Virus record (IMG/VR): IMGVR_UViG_3300042302_000645
Coordinates: 1-24,096 of that record
Origin: a virus
Strand: one strand, 5' to 3'
Length of the DNA: 24,096 nt
A program made the position numbers and the translations under genes. Every line of letters begins with the position of its first letter. Position 1 is the first letter of the stretch. The notes below the pieces were generated by a model. That model did not search any database and was not told where the DNA came from. It saw only the letters and a list, made by a program, of their open reading frames with translations. Shown one piece after another: positions 7,065-12,934 of the stretch.

Positions 7065-7862
7065 ATGTCAAACATTTACAATCCAAATTATCCAATAGTA
7101 GTTGGGCTAGCAGGCATGGCAGCGACAGGCAAGACCTCAGCAGCTGAGACTATCGTTCCAAAAGCATCCTTTGCCTCTTCTAAAGGCGGAGTAGTGTGGG
7201 AGCATATCTTTTTTGCGATGCCAATTTATGAGTTTTTTTCTATTAGAACTAAAATAGAAGGAACTAATTCTGAATCAAGAAAGTTATTCAACATTCATGA
7301 AACTCTGTATGACCTTTATGGAAGTTCTCCGCTTGGCAATATTCCAGACTACGAATCATTTGTAGCCCTAACAAAAGCTATTGCTAATAAACCATTATCA
7401 TTTGCCGGGTCAAAACCTAGATCTTTTCTTCAGGAAGTTGGAGATCTATGCAGAGAATCTGATCCTGCATGCTTTGCTAAATGGGGAGTTAGAAAGTCTT
7501 ATCAACTCTTTAGGGAGTATACTAAAAGTATCTCTGATGAAGAAGAAGAAAAACCATACTGTATACTAATATCAGATGTTCGATTTCAAAATGAGGCAGA
7601 AGCAATCTTGAAACTGCCAAACAGCATGCTCATTGTTTACGATGCTTCTCCCGAAGTTAGAAGAGATAGAATATTTAATAGAGATGGCGTATACATGACC
7701 GATGAGCAGATGTCTCATAAGTCGGAAAAAGAGATTGAAATATTTGCAAGCTCGGCATCAGCTGTAATAGACTCATCTTCAATGAGTGTTGAACAACAGG
7801 CTCAAGCAACAATTGATATAATAAAAGAAAGATTTGGATTAGCAGCTTATGCCCAAAATTAA
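7065..7862 (+). CDS. deoxynucleoside monophosphate kinase-like P-loop protein
   Basis: 265 residues. A Walker A loop lies near the N-terminus (GLAGMAATGKTSAA, Lys23, Thr24). DVRFQNEAEAI near 171-181 is the signature of phage dNMP kinases (T4 gene 1 type), followed by IVYDASPEVRRDRI, a lid-like Arg-rich stretch, and SHKSEKEIE. It would phosphorylate dNMPs to dNDPs to feed phage DNA synthesis. The insert of about 60 residues after the P-loop (residues 60-120) is probably the nucleoside-binding cap. The start is supported by the extended -10 just upstream and by the P-loop position. The next gene begins 14 bases before its stop. Confidence 0.82.
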   Translation: MSNIYNPNYPIVVGLAGMAATGKTSAAETIVPKASFASSKGGVVWEHIFFAMPIYEFFSIRTKIEGTNSESRKLFNIHETLYDLYGSSPLGNIPDYESFVALTKAIANKPLSFAGSKPRSFLQEVGDLCRESDPACFAKWGVRKSYQLFREYTKSISDEEEEKPYCILISDVRFQNEAEAILKLPNSMLIVYDASPEVRRDRIFNRDGVYMTDEQMSHKSEKEIEIFASSASAVIDSSSMSVEQQAQATIDIIKERFGLAAYAQN

Positions 7863-8169
7863 TCAAAGTGCACAAGAACATAGTATAGGTTCCCCAATAG
7901 AACAGGCGGTAAATTTAGTGTCAGGCGAAATATCAGTATCATCAACTCCGGTATTAATATGTGGAGTAAATAGAAAAATAAACATAGGTAATTTTGAAAA
8001 TATAGATATTTATGCTGGGATCACGATCCCCCTTAATGGCTTAGATGCTTCAGACAAAGAAGCATTTTCAGAAGCTGTTAAAGAAGCAGCTGCCTATGGC
8101 TTTGGTTTAGTTTCAAAGGAAACTGGAGAAAGATACATGCTAATTAAAGAAGGTCAGCAGGGAAAATAA
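7849..8169 (+). CDS. small hypothetical phage protein
   Basis: 106 residues. The middle, INIGNFENIDIYAGITIPL, resembles a strand pair seen in many small phage proteins of unknown role; the C-terminal half has a helix (SDKEAFSEAVKEAAAYGF) and a short hairpin (SKETGERYMLIKEG). No signal or membrane segment. It overlaps the kinase by 14 bases. It is the last gene before a TACTATT motif and thus ends the early block. Function unknown. Confidence 0.65.
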   Translation: MPKINQSAQEHSIGSPIEQAVNLVSGEISVSSTPVLICGVNRKINIGNFENIDIYAGITIPLNGLDASDKEAFSEAVKEAAAYGFGLVSKETGERYMLIKEGQQGK

Positions 8170-8181
8170 TAATTTAACACT

Positions 8182-8190
8182 TACTATTAT
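8182..8190 (+). promoter_or_regulatory. TACTATTAT motif, candidate late promoter
   Basis: Member of a recurring TTACTATA-type motif. It sits 25 bases before the ATG at 8215 with a ribosome binding site (GAGGTG) between, so transcription from about 7 bases downstream would leave a short leader. No -35 box. Confidence 0.4.
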
Positions 8191-8214
8191 CCTTGGATCT
8201 ATCTGAGGTGACCA

Positions 8215-8589
8215 ATGGATAATAACTATAGTGTAATTATTGCTGTCATAGCATCCCTCTCTTCTGTACTTACATACCTTTTAACTTCTTTACACCAGAA
8301 AAGAACTATCTCTAAAGAAAAAGAGATAGAATTTTATAAAATTAAAATAGAGCATTTAAATGCTGAAAGAGAAATTTTAACTGGTGAAGAAAAAAATTTA
8401 AGAGAAATGTTGCGTGAGCAGCTTGAAACGTGTAGAATAGAGAATGAAAGAGTTGACAAAGAAATGGAAAACCTTAAGAGAAGATTGTTAACCGTAGAGC
8501 AAGAGCTAAAAGCTTGGGAGCTAGGGTTAAAAGTTCCTAAAGGTTTCGAATTAATACAGTTAAATTTAAATGAGATAGAGGTAAATTAA
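8215..8589 (+). CDS. membrane-anchored coiled-coil protein
   Basis: 124 residues. An N-terminal hydrophobic helix (about residues 6-25, VIIAVIASLSSVLTYLL) is followed by a long charged heptad-like coiled coil (about 30-100: KEKEIEFYKIKIEHL..EEKNLREMLREQLE..MENLKRRLLTVEQEL), then a short tail. This layout resembles inner-membrane spanin subunits or coiled-coil membrane proteins, but there is no lipoprotein partner nearby and the inferred host has no outer membrane, so spanin is unlikely. GAGGTG lies 4-5 bases before the ATG. Its stop abuts the next ATG. Confidence 0.65.
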   Translation: MDNNYSVIIAVIASLSSVLTYLLTSLHQKRTISKEKEIEFYKIKIEHLNAEREILTGEEKNLREMLREQLETCRIENERVDKEMENLKRRLLTVEQELKAWELGLKVPKGFELIQLNLNEIEVN

Positions 8590-8865
8590 ATGTTTAAACA
8601 ATTAGTAGCAAAATTAAAAACTTCTTTAGCCCCAGCTAAAAAAGAACTTAATAAAAAAATTGATGAAGCTATTAGCGAGGCAGAAAAACTTGCTGTAAAA
8701 GCTGATCAAAAAGTAGATGAGCTTAAAGAAGAAGTAATCCAGGAAGTGCAGAAGGCAGTAGCTGATTCTGTATCTGAAGTGGTGAAAAAGAAGCCTGCGG
8801 GAAGACCTAAGGCTACTGCTAAAGATAAGCCAGTAGCTAAAAAGGCTGAGCCAAAGAAGAAGTAA
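8590..8865 (+). CDS. Lys/Ala-rich helical protein with basic tail
   Basis: 91 residues. First two thirds form amphipathic Lys/Glu/Ala helices (ELNKKIDEAISEAEKLAV..DELKEEVIQEVQKAV); the last 25 are strongly basic with KKKPAGRPKATAKDKPVAKK, like a histone-H1 tail or an AT-hook (core GRP). It probably binds DNA or RNA nonspecifically. It abuts the coiled-coil gene and is followed by a terminator, so the two form one short operon. Confidence 0.65.
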   Translation: MFKQLVAKLKTSLAPAKKELNKKIDEAISEAEKLAVKADQKVDELKEEVIQEVQKAVADSVSEVVKKKPAGRPKATAKDKPVAKKAEPKKK

Positions 8866-8880
8866 ACCTCTCATTTAAAG

Positions 8881-8921
8881 CAAAAGTCCTTATATCCCCC
8901 TATATGGGGGCTTTTGTTTTT
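8881..8921 (+). terminator. rho-independent terminator
   Basis: CCCCC-TATAT-GGGGG (8896-8910) nested inside CAAAAG (8881-8886) and CTTTTG (8911-8916), followed by TTTTT. It lies right after the Lys-rich gene and before the train of small genes. Confidence 0.75.
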
Positions 8922-8933
8922 CATTTATAGAAT

Positions 8934-8940
8934 TACTATA
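8934..8940 (+). promoter_or_regulatory. TACTATA motif, candidate late promoter of the small-gene train
   Basis: ATTACTATATATGT immediately after the terminator and 5 bases before the ATG at 8946. If it acts as a -10 element the mRNA would begin at or near the ATG, a leaderless start; no Shine-Dalgarno is present, which fits. Confidence 0.5.
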
Positions 8941-8945
8941 TATGT

Positions 8946-9038
8946 ATGGCATTAGCAAAATATCGCAAGATCACCAAGGGTGGGGTAAGTGTTAAAAAGA
9001 ACTCGACCCCTGTCACCTACAAGGAAAAAAAGAAGTAA
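8946..9038 (+). CDS. 30-residue Lys-rich protein
   Basis: A 30-residue protein starting MALAKYRKITKGGVSVKKNS and ending KEKKK. It is the first in a train of tiny basic genes. The next ATG overlaps its stop (TAATG). It has no ribosome binding site but follows a TACTATA element by 5 bases. Too small to assign; reality is supported by position, overlap and the Lys-rich composition shared with its neighbours. Confidence 0.5.
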   Translation: MALAKYRKITKGGVSVKKNSTPVTYKEKKK

Positions 9039-9181
9039 TGGTTATTAAAAAAAGTATCTATGTTAGTGGTCCTAGAATGGGTCAAAACAATTCTATGTTT
9101 GGCATTGAGATCAAGGACATAACTAATAAATCTTCTAAAAAAAATAAAGGTAAAAAAAATGGCAGCAAAAAAAGATCCTAG
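9038..9181 (+). CDS. 47-residue basic protein
   Basis: Begins MVIKKSIYVSGPRMGQNNSM, has a short strand-like stretch (FGIEIKDI) and ends in a Lys/Ser/Asn tail (NKSSKKNKGKKNGSKKRS). Starts on the stop of the previous gene (TAATG) and overlaps the next start by 23 bases. No family recognised; likely nucleic-acid binding by charge. Confidence 0.5.
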   Translation: MVIKKSIYVSGPRMGQNNSMFGIEIKDITNKSSKKNKGKKNGSKKRS

Positions 9182-9447
9182 ACTAGCCAAGGCACGGAGT
9201 TAGTGGTTTTAATAAACCAAAACGTACTCCAAGTCATCCTAAAAAATCTCATGTTGTTGTTGCTAAATCAGGAAGTCAGGTTAAGACAATACGATTTGGT
9301 CAACAAGGAGTAAGCGGTTCTCCTCAAAAACAAGGAGAATCAACTTCAAATAGAAAGCGCAGAGAGTCTTTCAAGGCTCGTCACGCAAGCAATATTGCTA
9401 AGGGCAAAATGTCCGCAGCCTACTGGGCTAATAAAGTAAAATGGTAA
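9159..9447 (+). CDS. conserved small phage protein, expressed through a +1 frameshift at CGG (9195)
   Basis: Joined reading of 9159-9194 and 9196-9447, 95 residues. The first frame makes only 14 residues (MAAKKDPRLAKARS). Skipping C9195 gives RLAKAGVSGFNKPKRTP, then KSHVVVAK, KTIRFGQQGVSGSP, ESFKARHASNIAKGKMSAAYWANKVKW. From memory this is a very widespread small phage protein whose relatives read continuously through AGVSGFNKPKRTP, so the +1 reading is almost certainly the true product. It is basic, with no membrane segment, and probably virion- or DNA-associated; the function is not established. Without the shift a stop comes one codon after CGG. The +1 frame has no early ATG that would yield the conserved N-terminus. 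Confidence 0.85.
9195..9198 (+). other. +1 frameshift site, CGG-A
   Basis: Frame 0: AAG GCA CGG AGT TAG. Skipping C9195: AAG GCA (C) GGA GTT AGT GGT. The zero-frame stop is only one codon after the CGG. Confidence 0.8.
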
Positions 9448-9457
9448 AGGAAAAATT

Positions 9458-9577
9458 ATGACAATGTATGGCGATGGTATGAAAAAAGGTAGCATGAAGA
9501 AAGCTGCTCCTAAAAAAATGGCTAAGAAAAAAATGGGTGGCATGAAAAAAGGCTCTAGCAAAAAAGGAATGTACTGA
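9458..9577 (+). CDS. 39-residue Met/Lys/Gly-rich protein
   Basis: MTMYGDGMKKGSMKKAAPKK followed by alternating Met, Lys and Gly, ending KKGMY. AAAGGAAAAATT precedes the ATG. The opening is a paralogue of the next gene (MxxxGDGMKKG), pointing to a local duplication. Low-complexity basic proteins of this type are common in tailed-phage structural regions. Confidence 0.55.
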   Translation: MTMYGDGMKKGSMKKAAPKKMAKKKMGGMKKGSSKKGMY

Positions 9578-9578
9578 T

Positions 9579-9734
9579 ATGGCAATGAATGGTGATGGCA
9601 TGAAAAAAGGTGCTGCTAAGAAGCCTGCAATGAAAAAGGGTGCAGCAAAAAAAGCAAACGGATTAACTGCTGCTCAAAAGAAACTTCCTCCTTTTATCCA
9701 AAAGGCCATCATGGGGAAAAAGAAGAGCAAGTAA
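9579..9734 (+). CDS. 51-residue basic phage protein
   Basis: Begins MAMNGDGMKKGAAKKPAMKK, a paralogue of the preceding protein, then continues into LTAAQKKLPPFIQKAIMGKKK. This second half is a motif I recognise from many small phage proteins (LTxxQKKLPPxLQKAIxxKK). It therefore looks like a fusion of the low-complexity N-terminus with a conserved helix. It starts one base after the upstream stop. Role unknown, probably nucleic-acid or virion associated. Confidence 0.62.
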   Translation: MAMNGDGMKKGAAKKPAMKKGAAKKANGLTAAQKKLPPFIQKAIMGKKKSK

Positions 9735-9736
9735 TA

Positions 9737-9946
9737 ATGGTAGAAAAAAAAGATAATAAATGGATTCAGGGAGCTATTAAAAGACCCGGAGCATTTACTG
9801 CTAAGGCTAAGAAAGCTGGCAAATCAGTTGCCGGCATGGCAGCTGCGGTTACCAAAAATCCTAGCAAGTACAGTGCAAGAACTGTTCGTCAAGCTAATTT
9901 GGCTAAGACTCTTAGAAAAATTTCTGCTAAAAGAAAGAATAAATAA
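9737..9946 (+). CDS. small basic conserved phage protein
   Basis: 69 residues. KWIQGAIKRPGAFTAKAKKAG followed by QANLAKTLRKISAK is a pattern found repeatedly in small phage proteins (IKRPGALTxKAKxAG..ARLAKTLxK). Strongly basic, helical, no membrane segment. It begins 2 bases after the previous stop. The function of this family is not established as far as I know; a virion or DNA-packaging role is plausible from charge and company. Confidence 0.68.
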   Translation: MVEKKDNKWIQGAIKRPGAFTAKAKKAGKSVAGMAAAVTKNPSKYSARTVRQANLAKTLRKISAKRKNK

Positions 9947-9948
9947 CA

Positions 9949-10065
9949 ATGGCATATTCAAAAAATAGCAAAAAGGATAACAATAATTACCTTAAGGATA
10001 TTAAGGGTGCAATGAATGTAGTTTTTGATGGAAAAAAAACCCCTCCAAAAAAGAAGAAGAAGTAA
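9949..10065 (+). CDS. 38-residue basic protein
   Basis: MAYSKNSKKDNNNYLKDIKG, then AMNVVFDGKKTPPKKKKK. Lies 2 bases after one stop and shares TAATG with the next start. Lys-rich tail as in its neighbours. No family recognised. Confidence 0.5.
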   Translation: MAYSKNSKKDNNNYLKDIKGAMNVVFDGKKTPPKKKKK

Positions 10066-10244
10066 TGGCTAAGGTAAATAAACCGACTAAGCCAGAATTG
10101 TGGTCTGCCGCAAAGTCTCAGGCTAAAGCAAAGTTTGACGTATACCCCTCAGCTTATGCTAACGCATGGGCTGCAAAGAAGTATAAGGCAGCTGGTGGAA
10201 CATGGAAAACTGTTTCTACCAAGAAGGCTACAAAGAAAAAGTAG
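10065..10244 (+). CDS. small conserved phage protein (KPELW..YPSAYANAWAAKKYK)
   Basis: 59 residues. KPELWSAAKSQAKAKFDVYP and SAYANAWAAKKYKAAGGTWK form a pattern I know from many phage genomes (a helix with aromatic residues, then YPSAYAN and W..K.YK..GG). Basic tail (STKKATKKK). Start overlaps the stop before it. The longer reading at 10135 in another frame overlaps this gene and is not real before 10246. Function unknown. Confidence 0.7.
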   Translation: MAKVNKPTKPELWSAAKSQAKAKFDVYPSAYANAWAAKKYKAAGGTWKTVSTKKATKKK

Positions 10245-10245
10245 T

Positions 10246-10359
10246 ATGTCTGCGCAAAAGAAATCTTCTGAAAGAAAAAAAGAAATAGAAAAAGATTTAA
10301 AAAATAAAGGTTCTTTCTATAAAAAAGATTATGAAAAAAATTTAAGAAAGAAAAAATAA
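10246..10359 (+). CDS. 37-residue Lys-rich helical protein
   Basis: MSAQKKSSERKKEIEKDLKN then KGSFYKKDYEKNLRKKK: one charged helix rich in Lys and Glu. A longer upstream start in the same frame (10135) would lie wholly over the conserved gene before it, so ATG 10246, one base after that gene's stop, is chosen. Its stop overlaps the next ATG. No family recognised. Confidence 0.52.
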   Translation: MSAQKKSSERKKEIEKDLKNKGSFYKKDYEKNLRKKK

Positions 10360-10472
10360 TGGCGTGTTGGAAAGGCTATTCTGCTAAAGGCATGAAGGTA
10401 AAGGGCGGAAAGCTAGTTCCTAACTGCACACCAACTAAAAAATCTAAGCAATCGAGAAGTGGAAAAAAATAA
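10359..10472 (+). CDS. 37-residue phage protein (CWKGYxxKGMKxKGGKLVPNC)
   Basis: MACWKGYSAKGMKVKGGKLV followed by PNCTPTKK. This short motif with two Cys is familiar to me from marine and freshwater tailed phages, where it occurs among structural genes. It overlaps both neighbours by one base (TAATG at each end). Function unknown; the two conserved Cys could bind metal or form a disulfide in the virion. Confidence 0.62.
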   Translation: MACWKGYSAKGMKVKGGKLVPNCTPTKKSKQSRSGKK

Positions 10473-10750
10473 TGCCAGGTCCTAAGGGTGTTGGATTAAC
10501 TAAATGGTTTGATCAAAAATGGGTCAACATTGGTGCTCCCAAAAAAAAAGGTAAGTATCAACCATGTGGAACTTCTGGCGCAGGTGGATCTGGGTATGCA
10601 AAGTGTGTACCAGTTGCAAAGGCTAGAGCAATGACTCCGGCACAAAAGAAAAGCGCAGTACAAAGAAAAAGGTCCTCTGGAACTCCACAACAAGGAGTTA
10701 AGGGACAGGCCCCAAAGAATGTTTCAACCTTTACTAAAAAGAAGAAATAG
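10472..10750 (+). CDS. small conserved phage protein (LTKWFxQKWVxIGAPKK)
   Basis: 92 residues. VGLTKWFDQKWVNIGAPKKK, then YQPCG..GYAKCVPVAKA and MTPAQKKSAVQRKRSSG: this order is familiar from small proteins of many phages, with two Cys (PCG, KCVP) and a basic helix after MTPxQKxSAVxRK. No membrane segment. It starts on the stop of the previous gene and the next gene starts on its stop. Its biochemical role is not known to me. Confidence 0.7.
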   Translation: MPGPKGVGLTKWFDQKWVNIGAPKKKGKYQPCGTSGAGGSGYAKCVPVAKARAMTPAQKKSAVQRKRSSGTPQQGVKGQAPKNVSTFTKKKK

Positions 10751-10971
10751 TGTTCGATCAAACAGAAGAATCTTTTAGCGGATTTATGCCAATGATTGAT
10801 CAGATAAATGTAAGCAAAGAAATTACGATGATCAATACAGAGGGCGAACTTATATCTGCACATACAATAAATTTAAAAACCAGAGATGGATCAGACAACG
10901 TATTTAGTATCTCTAATAACGATCTAATGCGTCTTTGTTTTCTGGTAATGAAAGTTATTCAGTCAGATTAA
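10750..10971 (+). CDS. acidic hypothetical protein, GTG start
   Basis: 73 residues. GTG at 10750 overlaps the preceding stop (TAGTG). Unlike the basic genes before it the product is acidic (FDQTEESFSGFM..INTEGELISAHTINLK), strand-rich, and ends in a helix (NDLMRLCFLVMKVIQSD). No family recognised. It follows the basic train directly and is probably co-transcribed with it. Confidence 0.6.
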   Translation: MFDQTEESFSGFMPMIDQINVSKEITMINTEGELISAHTINLKTRDGSDNVFSISNNDLMRLCFLVMKVIQSD

Positions 10972-10972
10972 A

Positions 10973-11041
10973 ATGATAATACAAGCTATTATGATATTGA
11001 CCGTCATCATAATGTACGCTTCTTTTCTGCTAAGAAAATAG
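10973..11041 (+). CDS. 22-residue membrane peptide (tentative)
   Basis: MIIQAIMILTVIIMYASFLL then RK: one hydrophobic helix with a positive end. Starts 1 base after the previous stop. No clear ribosome binding site and too short for coding statistics, so this is a tentative gene; small membrane peptides are common in phages. Confidence 0.35.
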   Translation: MIIQAIMILTVIIMYASFLLRK

Positions 11042-11079
11042 ATTTACATTTTTTTTTGTGATATAATTTTGTAAATCTA
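11039..11079 (+). promoter_or_regulatory. extended -10 promoter flanked by a perfect 10-bp inverted repeat
   Basis: TGATATAAT (11059-11067) is a perfect extended -10. It lies between TAGATTTACA (11039-11048) and TGTAAATCTA (11070-11079), a perfect 10-bp inverted repeat with half-site centres 31 bp apart, about three helical turns. The arrangement suggests a repressor operator over the promoter; a hairpin in the transcript is an alternative. It drives the membrane protein and glycan cassette. Confidence 0.55.
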
Positions 11080-11099
11080 AAAAAGGAATACAATTTTAT

Positions 11100-11333
11100 A
11101 TGAGCGAAACTGCGTGGACCTGGTTATTATTTACCATGGAGCTAATAGGAGTTTACGGCAGCTATCAGGTGGGCAATAAAAAATGGCAAGGTCATTTGAT
11201 TGTTGCTTTACATTCAATACCTTGGGTAATATACTCTATTATATTTGATAAGCCGGGATTTTTAGCGATGTGGATTCTATGGCAATGGGTTCACTGGAGA
11301 AATATGTGGAAGTGGCGAAAAGACAATGCATAA
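11100..11333 (+). CDS. small Trp-rich membrane protein
   Basis: 77 residues with about three hydrophobic segments: 4-21 (TAWTWLLFTMELIGVYGS), 32-50 (LIVALHSIPWVIYSIIF) and 52-68 (GFLAMWILWQWVHW). Eleven Trp residues. The layout recalls small phage membrane proteins with a PnuC-like look (ELxGxxGSYxVGNKxW), but that is not enough for a transporter call. AAAAAGGAATAC precedes the ATG by about 7 bases. Overlaps the next gene by 8 bases, so it leads the glycan operon. Confidence 0.65.
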   Translation: MSETAWTWLLFTMELIGVYGSYQVGNKKWQGHLIVALHSIPWVIYSIIFDKPGFLAMWILWQWVHWRNMWKWRKDNA

Positions 11334-12222
11334 TAAAAAAGTTGTTGTTATAGGAGCTGGCGGAATAGTAGGTCAGCACATGATGGTAAACAAGCCTGAA
11401 TGGGCTGACGCTATCTTCACGAGAAGAAAAGGCTATTTAGAATGGTCGCAACTAAATGTTGGTGAAGACGACATAGAAGCTTGGCTTGATGCTAATTCTC
11501 CCGATGTAATTATTAACTTAGCAGGACAAAACGTAGTTGACGCCGTAGAACAAAATCCGGATGAGTCAATATATGTCAACGTAAAACTGCCTCTTACTTT
11601 AGCTACATGGGTTAGCAATAATAATAAAAAATTAATACAAGTTAGTACACAGGGTATCTTTAGCGGAGAAAATGCTAATTATAATACTAACTCTAAACCA
11701 CATCCTATCACATGGTATGGCAAGCAGAAAGCCCTTGCTGAAAAGCTTATTATTTCACATGATAATGTAAAAATAGTTAGGTTAACTTTTGTTATAGGAG
11801 TAAGACCTTTTCAAGATGTAGGCAGAAAAAATCCATTAGAAATTATGATGGAACAAAAAGAGCAGCTTCAAGTTGATGATAGATTTTTTTCCCCAGTCTT
11901 TGCTTATGACGCTGCCATGATACTTTGGGATACCGCTCTTCACTTTGAAGAAAGTGATCAAAAAATTATTCACATAGGTAATCCAATAAAATCTTCAAGA
12001 TTTTCTCTAGCTAGCGACATAAAGACAGCTTCTAATGGTAAACTAGATACTGAAATCAAACCAGTATCCTATACTTATTTCACCAGTAATGTAGCAAGAC
12101 CCAAGGACACCACTTGGGAAGATGGAACATCTTTATACATAACTGATTATATGTATGGTTTAGAAAAATGCTATTTAGAATGGGAAACAATAAATAATGA
12201 ACTTAGAGACACAGGCAAATGA
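11326..12222 (+). CDS. RmlD-like dTDP-4-dehydrorhamnose reductase (NAD(P)-dependent SDR)
   Basis: 298 residues. Extended short-chain dehydrogenase: Rossmann glycine motif at 10-16 (GAGGIVG), LAGQNVVDAVEQNP with the next strand, catalytic Ser/Thr region QVSTQGIFSG, and Tyr131-x3-Lys135 (WYGKQK). DVIINLAGQ..VDAVE..PDxxxxVN is typical of RmlD, which reduces the 4-keto sugar made by RmlC to dTDP-L-rhamnose. An RmlC-like gene follows three genes later, but no RmlA or RmlB is visible here, so the substrate probably comes from the host or from genes outside the window. Other SDR sugar reductases cannot be excluded. It overlaps its neighbours on both sides (8 and 26 bases). Confidence 0.78.
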   Translation: MHNKKVVVIGAGGIVGQHMMVNKPEWADAIFTRRKGYLEWSQLNVGEDDIEAWLDANSPDVIINLAGQNVVDAVEQNPDESIYVNVKLPLTLATWVSNNNKKLIQVSTQGIFSGENANYNTNSKPHPITWYGKQKALAEKLIISHDNVKIVRLTFVIGVRPFQDVGRKNPLEIMMEQKEQLQVDDRFFSPVFAYDAAMILWDTALHFEESDQKIIHIGNPIKSSRFSLASDIKTASNGKLDTEIKPVSYTYFTSNVARPKDTTWEDGTSLYITDYMYGLEKCYLEWETINNELRDTGK

Positions 12223-12934
12223 TATATCAGAATACTTGGGTGTCACTTTAGATAAAGCTAAACAGCGTTTATCTTTAGGGTTTCACCCTAATCACCATAT
12301 GGTTGCAGAAGATTTTACTTCTACCAATACCAATGTAGATGATCCAAACTCTCTCCTTAATTGGTATAGAAATACAGATACTTATATCTGGGAGCTTTCT
12401 TCATATCACTTAGATGATGGTTTTAACTACAAAGGCATGTGCGAAAGTATTAGTTTAGGACTAGCTCATTCTGGAAAGAAAGAGATCCTTAGCATTGGTG
12501 ATGGCATTGGTACACTCAGCTTGAGAATGGCTGAAGAAGGATTGAACACCACTTACCACGACTTAGAGGGTAGTAAGACAGCCGGTTTTGCCCAGCATAG
12601 ATTTAATAAGCGTCCTGATCTAAATATTAAAACTCTATTCACTGATAGCTTTGCGCCAAAAATTGGCACAAACAAGTTTGATGGCGTCGTTGCTTTAGAT
12701 TTTCTAGAGCACGTTGTAAACGTAGACGAATGGGCATTAGCTATTTTTAACTGCTTAAAGAAAAATGGTGTATTCATTCCTAATAATGCATTTGGCATAG
12801 GCGATGCAGAGCATGGAAATTCTATTCCCATGCACCTGTCCATTAATAATAAATATGAATGGGAATGGGATCCAATGTTAGTGAAAATAGGATTTGTCCG
12901 ACATGAAAATGGACAGTGGTGGGTGAAGCCATGA
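12197..12934 (+). CDS. class I SAM-dependent methyltransferase
   Basis: 245 residues. Rossmann-type motif I at about 97-106 (ILSIGDGIGT), acidic loop after strand 2 (TTYHDLEG), motif IV-like VVALDFLEHVVNVDEW, and a post-motif FNCLKKNGVFI. These match the Methyltransf_11/23 group that methylates sugars or small molecules. The N-terminal 90 residues (WYRNTDTYIWELSSYH) precede the fold and may bind the acceptor. Set in a glycan cassette, the likely target is a sugar or glycan intermediate. Ends in an ATGA overlap with the glycosyltransferase. Confidence 0.78.
   Translation: MNLETQANDISEYLGVTLDKAKQRLSLGFHPNHHMVAEDFTSTNTNVDDPNSLLNWYRNTDTYIWELSSYHLDDGFNYKGMCESISLGLAHSGKKEILSIGDGIGTLSLRMAEEGLNTTYHDLEGSKTAGFAQHRFNKRPDLNIKTLFTDSFAPKIGTNKFDGVVALDFLEHVVNVDEWALAIFNCLKKNGVFIPNNAFGIGDAEHGNSIPMHLSINNKYEWEWDPMLVKIGFVRHENGQWWVKP

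Noticed and set aside
8215-8589. i-spanin call for the coiled-coil membrane protein
   Set aside because: There is no outer-membrane partner and the inferred host is Gram-positive.
10135-10245. Longer start for the 37-residue protein at 10246
   Set aside because: It would lie wholly over a conserved gene in another frame; ATG 10246 fits the gene spacing.
12916-12930. GTG start of the glycosyltransferase
   Set aside because: ATG 12931 makes an ATGA overlap and starts where the family starts.
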